The position numbers and the translations under genes are program-made. A stretch of 5,696 nt of DNA, taken from contig CAIPUQ010000301.1 of the NCBI GenBank assembly GCA_903868295.1, positions 1-5,696 on the forward strand. Reading direction: 5' to 3'. A model generated the notes under the pieces. It did not search any database, was not told the DNA's origin, and worked only from the letters and a program-made list of their open reading frames with translations. The DNA comes from an uncultured Roseiflexaceae bacterium (lineage in GTDB: Bacteria; Chloroflexota; Chloroflexia; Chloroflexales; Roseiflexaceae). Below, piece by piece: positions 5,190-5,696 of the stretch (its first letter is position 1; each line of letters opens with the position of its first letter).

Positions 5190-5696
5190 ATGCAGAACCC
5201 AGTCGTCTTGGTAACGGGAGCAGCCGCGGGGATAGGCGCTGCCTGTATCGCCGCATTCAATGCCGCCGGGTGGAACTGCGTCGGCGTCGACCGCACGTAT
5301 CCATCGACATCTGCGCGTGAGGAGTCGCCCACGGTGCTGTGTTGTGGTGGTGACGTGTCACTCGCAGCCGATTGGCAGCGCTGGCTCGACCACACCTACC
5401 AACGGTATGGTCGCCTCGATGCGGTCATCAACAACGCCGGTATTGCGGGCCCGATATGCGACTTCCTCGAATATCCCGATGACGCGTTCGATGCGGTCAT
5501 GGCAGTCAATGCGCGTGGGGTCTTTTTGGGCACCAAATACAGTGCTGCCCGCATGATTGCCGCAGGCACAACCGGGGCAATCGTCAACATCGCATCCAAT
5601 GCAGGCCTCGCAGGGAGTCCACGAATCGTCGGCTACTCAGCCAGCAAACATGCAGTCATCGGCATCACCAAATCGGCCGCCAAAGCCTTTGCAACC
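5190..5696 (+). CDS. Short-chain dehydrogenase/reductase (3' end beyond the window)
   Basis: The first 169 codons of a classical SDR, a single-domain NAD(P)-dependent enzyme that interconverts alcohols and ketones on small metabolites. Seen in order: cofactor motif TGAAAGIG at 9-16, Asp34 at the end of strand 2 (VGVDR), which indicates NAD(H) preference, NNAG at 81-84, Asn107 in AVNARGVF, Ser136 in IVNIAS, and Tyr149-x3-Lys153 in YSASK. The complete catalytic tetrad Asn-Ser-Tyr-Lys is therefore present. Classical members are about 250 residues, so roughly the last third, including the substrate-binding C-terminus, is missing from view. AGGA lies 5 nt before the ATG at 5190, only 10 nt after the VOC stop. 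With the Gfo/Idh/MocA enzyme it gives this operon two dehydrogenases, suggesting sequential oxidation or epimerisation of a polyol, sugar acid or similar substrate; that is inference. Confidence 0.93.
   Translation, partial: MQNPVVLVTGAAAGIGAACIAAFNAAGWNCVGVDRTYPSTSAREESPTVLCCGGDVSLAADWQRWLDHTYQRYGRLDAVINNAGIAGPICDFLEYPDDAFDAVMAVNARGVFLGTKYSAARMIAAGTTGAIVNIASNAGLAGSPRIVGYSASKHAVIGITKSAAKAFAT

Noticed and set aside
4247..5395. 382-codon minus-strand open frame antisense to the VOC gene
   Set aside because: It spans three plus-strand genes, and its product is Cys/Arg-rich without family motifs. It is a composition artefact.

Overview
The window looks like chromosomal DNA of a moderately GC-rich bacterium, most plausibly a Chloroflexota (Chloroflexus/Roseiflexus/Herpetosiphon-like) organism. 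The pointers are a membrane Ser/Thr kinase whose extracellular part is a long Pro/Thr-rich tail instead of PASTA repeats, an FHA protein beside it, and GTG starts with good Shine-Dalgarno sites. This placement is inference from style, not from a search.

Layout: (1) 1-356, minus strand: the start of an FHA-domain (phosphothreonine-reader) gene running off the left edge. (2) 357-484: a compact divergent intergenic region with an extended -10 promoter on each strand; the two appear interlocked. (3) 485-2158, plus: a transmembrane PknB-type Ser/Thr protein kinase. (4) 2155-3135, plus: an Rsm22/METTL17-family methyltransferase-like protein overlapping the kinase stop by 4 nt (ATGA). (5) 3136-3207: a 72-nt gap with a possible weak promoter and a small dyad. 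(6) 3208-4308, 4331-5179 and 5190-5696 (cut by the window edge), plus: a tight run encoding a Gfo/Idh/MocA oxidoreductase, a two-domain VOC (glyoxalase-fold) protein and a short-chain dehydrogenase/reductase.

The left half reads as a phospho-signalling module: a kinase, a divergent FHA protein that may read its phosphothreonines, and a ribosome-linked Fe-S methyltransferase-family protein probably translated by coupling to the kinase. The right half reads as a small catabolic or biosynthetic operon with two NAD(P)-dependent oxidoreductases flanking a possible metal-dependent VOC enzyme. The substrate cannot be read from the sequence. No RNA genes, CRISPR arrays, insertion sequences or attachment sites were seen. 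The most unusual non-coding signals are the interlocked promoters and a perfect 12-bp inverted repeat inside the VOC gene.
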